62,579 bases of DNA from assembly GCA_963781705.1 (NCBI GenBank), contig CAWAGP010000004.1:1-62579 (forward strand). The letters run 5' to 3'. Below are positions 32,990 through 41,659 of the stretch, piece by piece; positions within the stretch are counted from its first letter, which is position 1, and every line of letters starts with the position of its first letter. The notes under the pieces were generated by a model. The model was not told the origin of the DNA and ran no database searches. It saw nothing but the letters and a program-made list of their open reading frames with translations. This DNA is from JALYGJ01 sp963781705 (GTDB lineage: Bacteria > Chloroflexota > Limnocylindria > Limnocylindrales > CSP1-4). The translations under genes were made by a program, and so were the position numbers.

Positions 32990-33996
32990 CCGTGGGCAAC
33001 TATCGAGCCACGGCCCCGGCGCTTGGCATCGTCGAGTGCGGCCTGCGCGGCCTGCAGCAATTCTGTGCTGTCTGCACCGTCGCCGGGATAGATGGCGACG
33101 CCGATGCGCAGGCTGATGGGCTGACCGCCGGCCTCGCGCTCGGCCACTGCGTCACGCACGCGCCGTCCGGCCACCTCGCCGCCGCCACCGGGCGCAATGA
33201 GCCCGAACTCGTCGCGGCCAAGACGTGCGGCAGTGTCCACCAGGCGAATCTGATCGGCGAGCGTCGCCGCGACATGGCGCAGCACCTCGTCGCCGGTCTT
33301 GGCGCCGTTCTTCTCGTTGATCTCGCCGAAACCATCGATGTCGAACAGCAGCACACTCAACTGGGACTGCTGGCGTGCGGCGCGGGCAAGCTCGAGCTCG
33401 AGCATCCGCTCGAATGTGACCTTATTGGCCAAGCCGGTCACCGCATCCGTGTTCGCCAGCCGGCCGATCCAGTCGGCTCGCTCCAGCAGCGCGTTCTGCA
33501 GCCGTGCCTGGCGGATGGCGACCGCGCACAAGTCGGCCAGCGCCGATAGCGTGCTCTCCGGGCCGGCGATGTCCGGCGCACCATCACTGAACGCGGCGAC
33601 CAACACGCCTTCGGCATCCTCGTCGCCGGCCTCGTCGGCCGCGACGAGCGGCAGCACGGCGAGCGAGCCAGCCTGCACGTTGGGCAGCGTGGTAAGTGCG
33701 CCACCATCCGTCGCGGTCTCGCCGCGTCGCTGTTGAGCAACGCGCGCCACGACGTGATCGGGGTCGGCCGACGAGATCGCGCCGCGACTCGCCAGGGCGG
33801 CCTCGTCGAGGCCCGCCTGCGCCGCGGGTACCAGCAGTTCGGCGACCGGGTCGTACAGGTAGACCGCGGCAGCCGTCGCGCCGGCGGAGCTGACGACGTG
33901 CGCGCACAGCGCGTCCAGCTTGGCGTCCAACTCGGTGCCGCGCGCCACGATGCGCGCGGCGTCGAGCAGTGTGAACTGCGGATCCCGCGATGTCAT
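32983..33996 (-). CDS. GAF-GGDEF protein with degenerate GRDEF signature
   Basis: A 337-residue cytoplasmic protein with an N-terminal GAF-type sensor (LDALCAHVVSSAGATAAAVY to about 165) and a C-terminal GGDEF domain (DAVTGLANKVTFERMLELEL, LLFDIDGFGEINEKNGAKTG). The active-site signature reads RLGRDEF instead of RxGGDEF, so the second glycine is Arg. Diguanylate cyclase activity may be reduced or lost. TATCAT lies 7 nt upstream of the ATG. Confidence 0.88.
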   Translation of the reverse strand: MTSRDPQFTLLDAARIVARGTELDAKLDALCAHVVSSAGATAAAVYLYDPVAELLVPAAQAGLDEAALASRGAISSADPDHVVARVAQQRRGETATDGGALTTLPNVQAGSLAVLPLVAADEAGDEDAEGVLVAAFSDGAPDIAGPESTLSALADLCAVAIRQARLQNALLERADWIGRLANTDAVTGLANKVTFERMLELELARAARQQSQLSVLLFDIDGFGEINEKNGAKTGDEVLRHVAATLADQIRLVDTAARLGRDEFGLIAPGGGGEVAGRRVRDAVAEREAGGQPISLRIGVAIYPGDGADSTELLQAAQAALDDAKRRGRGSIVAHGA

Positions 33997-34003
33997 CAGC
34001 CCG

Positions 34004-34009
34004 ATGATA
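34004..34009 (-). promoter_or_regulatory. candidate -10 (TATCAT) for the GGDEF gene
   Basis: Minus-strand TATCAT ends 7 nt before the ATG, the same hexamer and spacing as upstream of mccB. Confidence 0.5.
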
Positions 34010-34026
34010 GTGCCGAGGCCGCGCGG

Positions 34027-35083
34027 TTATCCGCCGGCCGCGGTTGCCGAGTGCTCAGCAGCGCTGCCAACGTCCTGGGCCAGGAACTCGATGTAGCGCG
34101 CCGGATCGAGGTTGCCGCCGCTGAGCACGACCACGACCGTCCCAGGCGGCAGGTCGGCGCGCCGGAAGAGCAGGCCGGCCAGCGACACGGCGCCCGACGG
34201 TTCGAGTACCAGGTGGGCCTCGCGGGCAGCGATCTGCATGGCCGCCACGATCTCGTCCTCGGTGACCGTCACGATGCCGTCAAGGTTGCGCCGCAGGTGC
34301 GCAAACGGGATGGGTGACGGCGCCTCGCCGCGTAGTCCGTCGGCGATCGTCGTCGATGTCTGCTCGGCCGGCCAGGCGGTGATCTCGCCGCGCTGGAGCG
34401 AATCGCGAGTATCCGCGGCGATGGCCGGTTCGACGCCGAAGACACGCGCATCAGGCCGCAGCGCTTTGAGCGCGGTGGAGATGCCGGCGGCCAGGCCACC
34501 CAGGCCGATCGGCGCCAGGACGACCAGCTCGCCGTGGCGGGCGGACGGCCCGCCTCGCTCAGCTGCGCGTCGATCTCGAGCCCGATCGTGCCCTGCCCCG
34601 CCACCACTCGCCGATCATTCGCCGACGGCACCAGGTTCATGCCGTCGCGTTCGAGCAATCTCGTGCGCGCGCGCCACGCGCTCCTCGTTGTGCGGGCCCG
34701 ACGAAAACGATCTCGGCGCCATCGCGACGGACACCGGCCACCTTGGCCGCCGGCGCGTTGTCCGGCATCACGACCACGGCTCGTATGCCGAGCAGCCGGG
34801 CCGCGCGCGCGATCGCCTGCGCATGGTTGCCGCTCGAGTGGGTAACCACGCCACGCGCGCGCTCCTGCGAGTCGAGCTGGGCGAGCGCGTTGTAGGCGCC
34901 GCGGATCTTGAACGAGCCTGTCTGCTGCAGGCTCTCCGGCTTCAGGAAGTCGGCCTCGCGAAACGGGAGCAGAGGCGTGCGCAGGGCGATCGAATGGATG
35001 CGTTCGGCGGCCGCGCGAATGTCGGCCAGCGTGACGAGCGTGCCGTCGGTGGGCGAATGTTGGGCGTCGGTTGAGGCGGTCAC
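34027..35083 (-). pseudogene. ilvA: Threonine/serine dehydratase-like PLP enzyme, three frame breaks
   Basis: A fold-type II PLP enzyme resembling threonine ammonia-lyase. The N-terminal frame has LADIRAAAERIHSIALRTPL and the Schiff-base lysine motif ESLQQTGSFKIRGAYN, then SSGNHAQAIARAARLLG. Frame breaks follow at about 34697 (GGG, one base too many), about 34660 (extra base before LERDGMNLVPS) and about 34550 (one base missing before HGELVVLAPIGLGGL). The last part, VTVTEDEIVAAMQ to VVVLSGGNLDP, is intact. Repair of the three sites gives a protein of about 350 residues. It is a decayed gene or, since the reading is otherwise clean, an assembly-error victim. GTG 35083 is the likely start. Confidence 0.75.
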
Positions 35084-35088
35084 GTCGC

Positions 35089-35094
35089 TATACT
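35089..35094 (+). promoter_or_regulatory. candidate -10 (TATACT) for guaB3
   Basis: TATACT lies 80 nt upstream of the guaB3 GTG. The downstream bases TGCCCGC resemble those following the mreB candidate (TATACACTGCCCAC). Confidence 0.4.
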
Positions 35095-35174
35095 GCCCGC
35101 ACTCGCCATCCGCCGCTCGGTGCTCGGGACCGCCCGACCTCCGGGCCCTGCCGTTGTCGGAGACGTGATCGATC

Positions 35175-36365
35175 GTGAGTCTCGGTAGCGCCGTACCAGC
35201 TGATACCAGCGACAAGGAACGCGCGCGCCGGCGATCAAAGGCCGATTCGCTCCGGCCGACCTACGGCTTCGACGACGTTTCCCTGGCGCCGGGCACCGAA
35301 ACGCTCGACCCGGCCGACGTGGACACGAGCGTCGATTTCTGCGGCGTCAAGTTGTCGATACCGATCCTGGCCGCGGCCATGGACGCCGTCGTCGACCCCG
35401 CCTTCGCCGGCCGGCTGGCGCAGCTCGGGGGCCTGGCGGTACTCAACCTCGAAGGCGTGCAGACCCGCTACGAGGATCCCGGCGGGATCCTGGCCCGCAT
35501 CGCCACGGCGGAAACAGACCTTCATCGCGTGCTCGCCGACGCGTACGCCGCGCCGATCTCCGACGAACTCGTCGAGCGGCGCATTGCCGAGATCCACGCC
35601 GCCGGGTCAGCGGCATTCGTGGCCGCCACTCCGGCCGCCTCCCGCCACCTTGGGCCGCTTGCCGCACGGGCCGGCGCGGACCTCTTCCTGGTCCAGTCAC
35701 AGGTCTCCTCGGCGCGCCACCTGGCGGCCGGCTACGAGCCCCTGGCACTCGCCGATTTCACGAAGCAGATGCCGATTCCCGTCTGTGTCGGCAACACGAC
35801 CTCGTACCAGGCTGCGCTGGAACTCATGCGCCAGGGCGCGGCGGCCGTCTTCGTCGGTGTCGGGCCGGGAGCAGCGTGCACGACGCGCGACGTGCTCGGC
35901 ATCGGCGTGCCGCAGGTCACGGCCATCGCCGACGTCGCCGCGGCGCGCGACGATTATCTCGACCAGACCGGGCGCTACGTGCCCGTGGTGGGCGATGGCG
36001 GTATGCGCCGCGGCGGCGAGCTGGCCAAGGCGATCGCTGCCGGTGCCGACGCGTTGATGATCGGTTCGCCGCTGGCGAAAGCGGCGGAGGCGCCGGGACG
36101 CGGCACCAACTGGGGCATGGCCGCACCGTCGCCGACGCTGCCACGCGGCACCCGCATCAAGGTTGGCGTGACCGGCCCGCTCGAGAAGATCCTGCTCGGC
36201 CCGGCCGACGTGACCGATGGCACTGAGAATCTGGTCGGCGCCCTGCGCCAGTCGATGGCCGCTCTCGGCGCGGCCGACCTGCGCGCCATGCAGCAGGTCG
36301 AGATGGTCTACGCGCCGGCCGTCGCCGTCGAGGGCAAATCGTGGCAGCGAGGCGCCGCCCGATAG
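35175..36365 (+). CDS. guaB3: GuaB3 family IMP dehydrogenase-like protein
   Basis: A 396-residue IMPDH/GMP reductase-family barrel without CBS domains. YGFDDVSLAPGTETLDP, PILAAAMDAVVDPAFAGRLA, the catalytic cysteine loop GVGPGAACTTRDVLGIGVPQ and VVGDGGMRRGGELAKAIAAG define it. GuaB3 proteins of Actinobacteria and Cyanobacteria are close to IMPDH and oxidise IMP to XMP in at least some cases. It lies just upstream of guaA, supporting a role in GMP synthesis. A GTG start is assumed. Confidence 0.88.
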   Translation: MSLGSAVPADTSDKERARRRSKADSLRPTYGFDDVSLAPGTETLDPADVDTSVDFCGVKLSIPILAAAMDAVVDPAFAGRLAQLGGLAVLNLEGVQTRYEDPGGILARIATAETDLHRVLADAYAAPISDELVERRIAEIHAAGSAAFVAATPAASRHLGPLAARAGADLFLVQSQVSSARHLAAGYEPLALADFTKQMPIPVCVGNTTSYQAALELMRQGAAAVFVGVGPGAACTTRDVLGIGVPQVTAIADVAAARDDYLDQTGRYVPVVGDGGMRRGGELAKAIAAGADALMIGSPLAKAAEAPGRGTNWGMAAPSPTLPRGTRIKVGVTGPLEKILLGPADVTDGTENLVGALRQSMAALGAADLRAMQQVEMVYAPAVAVEGKSWQRGAAR

Positions 36366-36715
36366 AGCAGGATGCCATCGGCGAGGAATTGGCCGGCTGG
36401 GGCAAGGTCGCGCTGATCGAGACGCGCGGCCGCCGCTCGGGCCGGCCGGCCCGAGCGGCGGTGGGATTCGTGGACGAGCCGTCGGGTACCCTGGTTGTCG
36501 CCGCCGGCGACGACCACGCCGATTGGGTGCTCAACCTCGGCGTAAACCCACAGTGCCGAGCCACGATCGGAGACGAGTCTCGTTCGTATGTTGCCCGTGA
36601 GTTGGCGGCCGGCGAGCGGGCCGCCGCGATCACCAGCCTGATCCTCAAGTACGGCACGCCCGCCGAACGGCTCGGCCGCGGCCCGGCGTTTCGCCTCACC
36701 CCGACCGGCGGCTAG
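36341..36715 (+). CDS. Nitroreductase-family (DDN/DUF385-like) protein
   Basis: A 124-residue split-barrel protein of the deazaflavin-dependent nitroreductase (DDN) type: LIETRGRRSGRPARAAVGFV, LVVAAGDDHADWVLNLGVNP and ILKYGTPAERLGRGPAFRL. In mycobacteria such proteins use F420H2; an LLM-type F420 candidate occurs elsewhere in the window. The GTG start overlaps the end of guaB3 by 25 bp. Confidence 0.78.
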   Translation: MAARRRPIEQDAIGEELAGWGKVALIETRGRRSGRPARAAVGFVDEPSGTLVVAAGDDHADWVLNLGVNPQCRATIGDESRSYVARELAAGERAAAITSLILKYGTPAERLGRGPAFRLTPTGG

Positions 36716-36718
36716 ACT
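36713..36718 (+). promoter_or_regulatory. candidate -10 (TAGACT) for guaA
   Basis: TAGACT begins with the TAG stop codon of the DDN-like gene and ends 25 nt before the guaA TTG. A GAGGAG ribosome binding site lies between, so this transcript would have a short leader. Confidence 0.4.
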
Positions 36719-36743
36719 TGGTGCCCAGCCGAGCGAGGAGCGA

Positions 36744-38459
36744 TTGACCGAGGGACAAGCGGACCCCAGCCGTCAACGCGGCAAGACCGTGCATGGCGCG
36801 GCGGCCAACGCCGGCCATCGCGTGCTGGCGCCCGACGATGCCGAGGTGGAGGCGTACCTCGAGGTCGCCCTCGATGCGCCGCCGCCGCCACGAACCGCGG
36901 CGCACGAGCCGGCGCCCGGGCCGGACTCGGTCATCGTGCTCGACTTCGGCGGCCAGACGGCGCAACTCATCGCGCGCCGCGTGCGCGAGCTGAACGTCTA
37001 TTCGGAACTGCTGCCGTTCGACACGCCGTGGGATGAGATCGTGCGCCGCCGGCCTAAGGCGCTGATCCTGTCGGGCGGCCCGATGAGCGTCTACGAGCAG
37101 GGCTCGCCTCACCCCGATCCGCGGCTGTGGGACGAACCCGGCATGCCCGTGCTGGGCATCTGCTACGGCCTGCAGTTGATGGCCCATCACCTGGGCGGCG
37201 ATGTCGTCCCGGCCACGCGCCGCGAGTACGGCCCGGCCACGGTGTCGATAACCACCGACGACGGCCTCTTCCGCGGCATCGCCAAGAGTCAGCCGGTGTG
37301 GATGAGCCACGGGGACTCGATCATCGCGCCGCCGCCCGGCTTCAAGGCACTGGCGGAGACCGACTCGACCCCATTCGCCGGACTGGCCGACAGCGACCGC
37401 CGGCTGTACGGCATCCAATTCCACCCGGAGGTCATCCACACCCCGGCTGGCCGCGACATCCTGCGCAATTTCGTGCTCGACATCGCGCAGGCGCGACCGA
37501 CCTGGACGCCGGCCAATTTCATCGAGTCCACGGTGGCCGACATCCGCCGTACGGTCGGCGACGGCAAGGTCATCTGTGCCCTGTCCGGCGGCGTCGACTC
37601 GGCCGTCGCCGCAACGCTCGTCCACCGCGCGGTTGGTGACCAGTTGACGTGCATCTACGTCGACCACGGGCTGATGCGCAAGCGCGAGTCCGAGCTGCTG
37701 CGCGACACCTTCGAGCGCAACCTGGGCATGAAGCTGGTGATGGTCGACGCGCGCGAGCGCTTCCTGCGGCGGCTGGTCGAGGTAGCCGACCCGGAGCAGA
37801 AGCGGCGCATCATCGGCGACGAGTTCATCCGCGTCTTCGAGGAGGAGGCGGCCGAGCTCGGCCGCATCGACTTCCTGACGCAGGGCACGCTGTACCCGGA
37901 CGTGATCGAGTCGACCGCCCCGGAGACCAAGGCGGCGCAGAAGATCAAGACGCACCACAACGTCGGTGGCCTGCCGGCGGACCTGCGTTTCCAGCTGGTC
38001 GAGCCGTTGCGCTACCTGTTCAAGGACGAGGTCCGCCAGGTCGGACTCGAACTCGACCTGCCCGAGCAGATGGTCTTCCGACAGCCCTTCCCCGGACCCG
38101 GACTGGCGATCCGCATCATCGGTGAGGTCACCGCCGAGCGGCTGGACACGCTGCGTGAGGCGGATTGGATCGTCATCGACGAGATCAAGGCGGCCGGCCT
38201 GTACCGCACCCTGTGGCAGTCGTTCGCCATCCTGACGCCGGTCCGTTCGGTAGGCGTGATGGGCGACGGCCGGACGTATGCCAATGTCGTCGCCGTGCGC
38301 GCCGTGACCAGCGAGGACGGTATGACCGCGGATTGGGCGAAGCTGCCATACGAGGTGCTGGCCAGAATCTCGAGCCGGATCGTCAACGAGGTGCCCGGCG
38401 TCAACCGCGTCGTCTACGACATCAGCAGCAAGCCGCCAGCGACCATCGAATGGGAGTGA
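36744..38459 (+). CDS. guaA: GMP synthase (glutamine-hydrolysing)
   Basis: Converts XMP to GMP. The glutaminase domain has VIVLDFGGQTAQLIARRVRE, the nucleophile cysteine in GICYGLQLMAHH, and GIQFHPEVIHT. The ATP-pyrophosphatase domain has the P-loop CALSGGVDSAVAATL, and the dimerisation domain ends with the conserved PPATIEWE. The protein carries an unusual 60-residue N-terminal extension before the first strand, rich in Ala and Pro. TTG 36744 follows GAGGAGCGA closely. Its stop overlaps the GTG of the next gene. Confidence 0.96.
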   Translation: MTEGQADPSRQRGKTVHGAAANAGHRVLAPDDAEVEAYLEVALDAPPPPRTAAHEPAPGPDSVIVLDFGGQTAQLIARRVRELNVYSELLPFDTPWDEIVRRRPKALILSGGPMSVYEQGSPHPDPRLWDEPGMPVLGICYGLQLMAHHLGGDVVPATRREYGPATVSITTDDGLFRGIAKSQPVWMSHGDSIIAPPPGFKALAETDSTPFAGLADSDRRLYGIQFHPEVIHTPAGRDILRNFVLDIAQARPTWTPANFIESTVADIRRTVGDGKVICALSGGVDSAVAATLVHRAVGDQLTCIYVDHGLMRKRESELLRDTFERNLGMKLVMVDARERFLRRLVEVADPEQKRRIIGDEFIRVFEEEAAELGRIDFLTQGTLYPDVIESTAPETKAAQKIKTHHNVGGLPADLRFQLVEPLRYLFKDEVRQVGLELDLPEQMVFRQPFPGPGLAIRIIGEVTAERLDTLREADWIVIDEIKAAGLYRTLWQSFAILTPVRSVGVMGDGRTYANVVAVRAVTSEDGMTADWAKLPYEVLARISSRIVNEVPGVNRVVYDISSKPPATIEWE

Positions 38460-38932
38460 GCCGGGCGCGCCTGCCGGCGCCCGGGCCTTCGTTCGCGCGA
38501 GAAGAGCCGGTCAGGTTACGCGGCGGCGATGACCAGGCGCGCAGCCTGCTGGCCGGCATGTCGAAACCGAGCGTGACCGACGATGGCTGGTGGCTTGCCC
38601 ACCTCTGGCTGGCCGACGATGAGGGAGTTCTCGATGCTGCCGAAGTGGCTCCGGCCGGGGGTCCGCCGCCTGGTCCGCCGCTGGCCGCGATCGGGCCGCG
38701 CCTGGCCGGCGCCCTGTCCGGGCTGATCGCCGAGGAGGGCGGCCGGCAACTGATCAGGTTGCGCATGCCGGAGGCCGACGATCGGGCGCGACCGTGGCAA
38801 CGACCGCTGCTGTGCATGCTGGCCATCCGCTGGGACCCGGTGCGGGCCGAGGTCATGTCGCGTGACGAGCTGGCGCGCGAGCTGCTGCGCGCGTTCGCCT
38901 CGGCCATCGAGGGCATTGCGCGGCCGGGTTGA
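38456..38932 (+). CDS. Hypothetical protein
   Basis: A 158-residue product of unknown family. The GTG overlaps the guaA TGA (GTGA), the coupling used throughout the window, which is the main reason for calling this frame. Segments such as TDDGWWLAHLWLADDEGVLD and PWQRPLLCMLAIRWDP look like a small soluble alpha/beta protein. No motif is recognised, and an open frame on the opposite strand is a less likely alternative. Confidence 0.5.
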   Translation: MSRARLPAPGPSFAREEPVRLRGGDDQARSLLAGMSKPSVTDDGWWLAHLWLADDEGVLDAAEVAPAGGPPPGPPLAAIGPRLAGALSGLIAEEGGRQLIRLRMPEADDRARPWQRPLLCMLAIRWDPVRAEVMSRDELARELLRAFASAIEGIARPG

Positions 38933-38971
38933 GCGGCTTACCGTTCGCTGTCCAGTGCATGATGTGGCCTG

Positions 38972-39841
38972 ATGGACATCCAGCTCGCGCCTGAACGGCT
39001 GTTCGTGCTCGAGGAGCGCGTCACCGTCGACGAGATACGGCAGCGCGCCATGGACAAGCGCACCCAGGCGTTCAGCGCCGGCCTGGGGTCGCTGCTGCAG
39101 CGCATTCGGCCCGAAGAGGTCAGCCTGGTTGGTCACCAGCGGCGGCTCGAGCCGTTCTGGCACGTGAGTTGCAGCGCACGCTACGTGTACGACCGGCGGC
39201 GTGAGTACGCCGTCGCGCCCAGCGCGCCGGACGTTTCGTCGGTCACGATCGATGAGAGGGACTACGAGCTGGTGCAGGCGGCCGGCATGGCGCCGGCCTT
39301 TCACGTCCCGGTGCTCGAGCACTGCCGCGAAGAGTTGCACAAGGACGTTCAGGTCGACGGGCTGACCGGGGCGCCGCTGCCCGACGCGGCGGTGCTGCTC
39401 GCGGCGCCGCGGTCTGAGGTCAGCGATCCGGCGACGCTGTCAGCCGACGACACCATCGCCATGCCGCCGGAGCATCGCGCGTCCTATGTCGTGCGGCAGA
39501 TCCTGAGCGAGATGATGAAGCCGGTGCAGGCCGACCAGATACACGAGGAGACCATCCACCTCGACACGACCGACCTGTACTACCGGCCGATCTGGTCCTT
39601 TGAGTTTGCGTGGTCGACGCGCGAAAACCGCCAGGGCTTCATCGAGGTCGACTCGATCACCGGCCAGGTGCGTCAGGGCAAGGCCCAGAGCGGTAGCCAG
39701 ATGGCGATGAAGCTCACCCGAGACGTGTTGTTCGACCTCGGCGCCGATACGGCCAGCCTGTTCATCCCCGGCGGCGGCATCGCGGTCAGGCTGGCGCAGG
39801 TGGCGATCGACAGTCGGAAGTCTGGCGAAAGCCACAAATAG
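38972..39841 (+). CDS. Conserved-looking hypothetical protein
   Basis: A 289-residue protein without a signal peptide or transmembrane helix. EVSLVGHQRRLEPFWHVSCS and DLYYRPIWSFEFAW, followed by GFIEVDSITGQVRQGK, suggest two beta-rich halves of the kind found in PepSY-like or lipoprotein-associated domains. I do not recognise the family. It sits directly upstream of an integral membrane protein and a zinc-ribbon membrane protein. Confidence 0.65.
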   Translation: MDIQLAPERLFVLEERVTVDEIRQRAMDKRTQAFSAGLGSLLQRIRPEEVSLVGHQRRLEPFWHVSCSARYVYDRRREYAVAPSAPDVSSVTIDERDYELVQAAGMAPAFHVPVLEHCREELHKDVQVDGLTGAPLPDAAVLLAAPRSEVSDPATLSADDTIAMPPEHRASYVVRQILSEMMKPVQADQIHEETIHLDTTDLYYRPIWSFEFAWSTRENRQGFIEVDSITGQVRQGKAQSGSQMAMKLTRDVLFDLGADTASLFIPGGGIAVRLAQVAIDSRKSGESHK

Positions 39842-39850
39842 GCGGGCGGC

Positions 39851-39856
39851 TAGACT
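39851..39856 (+). promoter_or_regulatory. candidate -10 (TAGACT), leaderless
   Basis: TAGACT ends 8 nt before the GTG at 39865. Confidence 0.5.
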
Positions 39857-39864
39857 CGGCCAAG

Positions 39865-40896
39865 GTGGAACCCTCACGCGCCATCGTGGTCCGCGGGTTG
39901 CGCACGCTGCCTCATCTCGGCCGGCGTGCAGAGATCGCGACCGCCCTGTCGGTCGTGGCCGGGCAGCCGCGCCTGTGGCTGATGGGCATGATCGGCTTCG
40001 CGCTGCGGGGCGGCATCCTTCTGCTGGTGCTGCCCATCGTGGTGCTGCCGACCCAGGTCGAGGTGCGCTTCATGCTCGGCGACAACCTTGGTTCGAGCGG
40101 GCTGACTCCCGGCTTCTTCGTCCTGCTGGCCGCGGGCGGCGCGGTCGCTGCCGTCCTCGCGGTGCTGGTGCTGTTGACCCTCGCCGTTGTAGAGGTCGCC
40201 GCGTTCGACACTGTCGTGCGCGCTTCGCAGACCGCCGAGCTGCGCGATTGGCGTGAGCCGCTGACGCTGACGCCGACACTCCGCCGCAGATTGGTCGCGC
40301 GCGCGTTCGCCCTCCAGTTGATCTCGCTCCTGGCCGTGGCGCTGGCCGCCGTGCCACTCGTCGTTGCGGTCCTGCAGGCGACGCTCGACGAGATCCTGTC
40401 GCCGGCGTCAGACGCCTCGATCTACCTGCGCGTCCTGTCCGATGTTCGCTCCGCCCTCTTCGTGTTCATCGCCGCGTTCGTGGTCATCGACCTGTTCTCC
40501 GCGTCGGCGGAGCGCGAATTGCTCATGCGAGCTAGCGGGCTGCGCGGCACCCTGGCCGCCCGGCGCCTTCCTGCTGCGATAATCGACAGTGCCCGGCACA
40601 CGCTGGCGCGGCCATTCCGGTCGCCGGTCCGGACAATCATCGCGGCAGCCGTCGGCTGGGTGTTGTGGCTGGGCGTTGCGGTGGCTGTCAGCTGGACTTT
40701 GACTTTCACCTGGCAGCAGGTCGAGGCGACCTTCCTGGCGCTGCCCGGCGGCGCCGCCGCCGCCGAACCTGCGCACACCCTGGCGCTGCTCGTGGTGGCG
40801 GCGCTGCTGGCCGCCGTCTTCAGCGTGTGCCTGTTCCTGTTCGGCGTCGTCTCCGCCGTGCGCGCTGCACTGTGGAGCGTGGCGGGCCTACGCTAG
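39865..40896 (+). CDS. Integral membrane protein of unknown function
   Basis: A 343-residue protein with about six hydrophobic segments: near residues 35-60, 82-112, 148-175, 190-212, 250-275 and 300-335. Cytoplasmic loops are Arg-rich. No known motif. The GTG start has TAGACT 8 nt upstream. Confidence 0.65.
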   Translation: MEPSRAIVVRGLRTLPHLGRRAEIATALSVVAGQPRLWLMGMIGFALRGGILLLVLPIVVLPTQVEVRFMLGDNLGSSGLTPGFFVLLAAGGAVAAVLAVLVLLTLAVVEVAAFDTVVRASQTAELRDWREPLTLTPTLRRRLVARAFALQLISLLAVALAAVPLVVAVLQATLDEILSPASDASIYLRVLSDVRSALFVFIAAFVVIDLFSASAERELLMRASGLRGTLAARRLPAAIIDSARHTLARPFRSPVRTIIAAAVGWVLWLGVAVAVSWTLTFTWQQVEATFLALPGGAAAAEPAHTLALLVVAALLAAVFSVCLFLFGVVSAVRAALWSVAGLR

Positions 40897-40958
40897 CCTC
40901 ATGCCAGATTTCTGCGCCGCCGGCGGCAATCGGGGAGCCGCGAACTCAGGCCCTTTGC

Positions 40959-40964
40959 TACACT
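40959..40964 (+). promoter_or_regulatory. candidate -10 (TACACT)
   Basis: TACACT lies 47 nt before ATG 41012 in the 115-bp gap downstream of the membrane protein gene. No clear -35. Confidence 0.3.
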
Positions 40965-41011
40965 CGCGCCGCCCCGGCCGGAGCCGGTTCAGTGAATGAG
41001 GCGCACTCTCG

Positions 41012-41659
41012 ATGATTGACCAGCTGCTGCAGGCGCTGGGGACCGAGATCGGCAACATCCTTGACGCGCCGATCGTCCGTCTGGCTCTCCAGGCCATCGC
41101 TTTCTACGTCGTCCTGCTCTGGGCGGCCACCGCCTACTGGGCTTATCGCGACCTGCAGGCACGCACGACCAACCCAGTCGCCCCCTACCTGGCGGCGGCG
41201 CTGATCATCCTGTTTACACCGGTCTTCTTCCTCTTCGGCGTCATCGTCTACCGCATCCTGCGGCCGTCCGAGACAGTCGCCGAGGCCAATGAACGAGCTC
41301 TGGCCGAGGAGGCGATGATCACCGACATCGAGTCTCTGCCGCATTGCGCGAACTGCGGACGGCAGGTCGACGAGGACTGGATCATCTGCCCCACCTGCCG
41401 CAACCGGCTGCGCCGCGTGTGCCCCAACTGCAGCCGGCTGGTCGAGCTCGACTGGTCTCTGTGCGCGTGGTGCGGCAAGGACTTCGACCGTCCCGAGTTG
41501 CTCCAGGAGATAGCTGTGCCGCCGCCCGTCGGCCGCCCGGCGCCGAGTCCCGAGCCGTTCGGAGAGACCGAGTCGCGTCCGGCGCCGGCCATGTCGACGA
41601 GCACGCTCGATAGCCGAGTCACCGAGCGAGCCCCACGGCCGGCGGTCGGCGACCATTGA
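41012..41659 (+). CDS. Membrane protein with double zinc ribbon
   Basis: A 215-residue protein with two N-terminal transmembrane helices (about 22-42 and 60-82) and a cytoplasmic double zinc ribbon: HCANCGRQVDEDWIICPTCR and then RVCPNCSRL with LCAWCGKD, i.e. four CxxC pairs. The C-terminus is Pro-rich. Such ribbons usually mediate protein contacts. The stop overlaps the TTG of the CPBP gene. Confidence 0.75.
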   Translation: MIDQLLQALGTEIGNILDAPIVRLALQAIAFYVVLLWAATAYWAYRDLQARTTNPVAPYLAAALIILFTPVFFLFGVIVYRILRPSETVAEANERALAEEAMITDIESLPHCANCGRQVDEDWIICPTCRNRLRRVCPNCSRLVELDWSLCAWCGKDFDRPELLQEIAVPPPVGRPAPSPEPFGETESRPAPAMSTSTLDSRVTERAPRPAVGDH

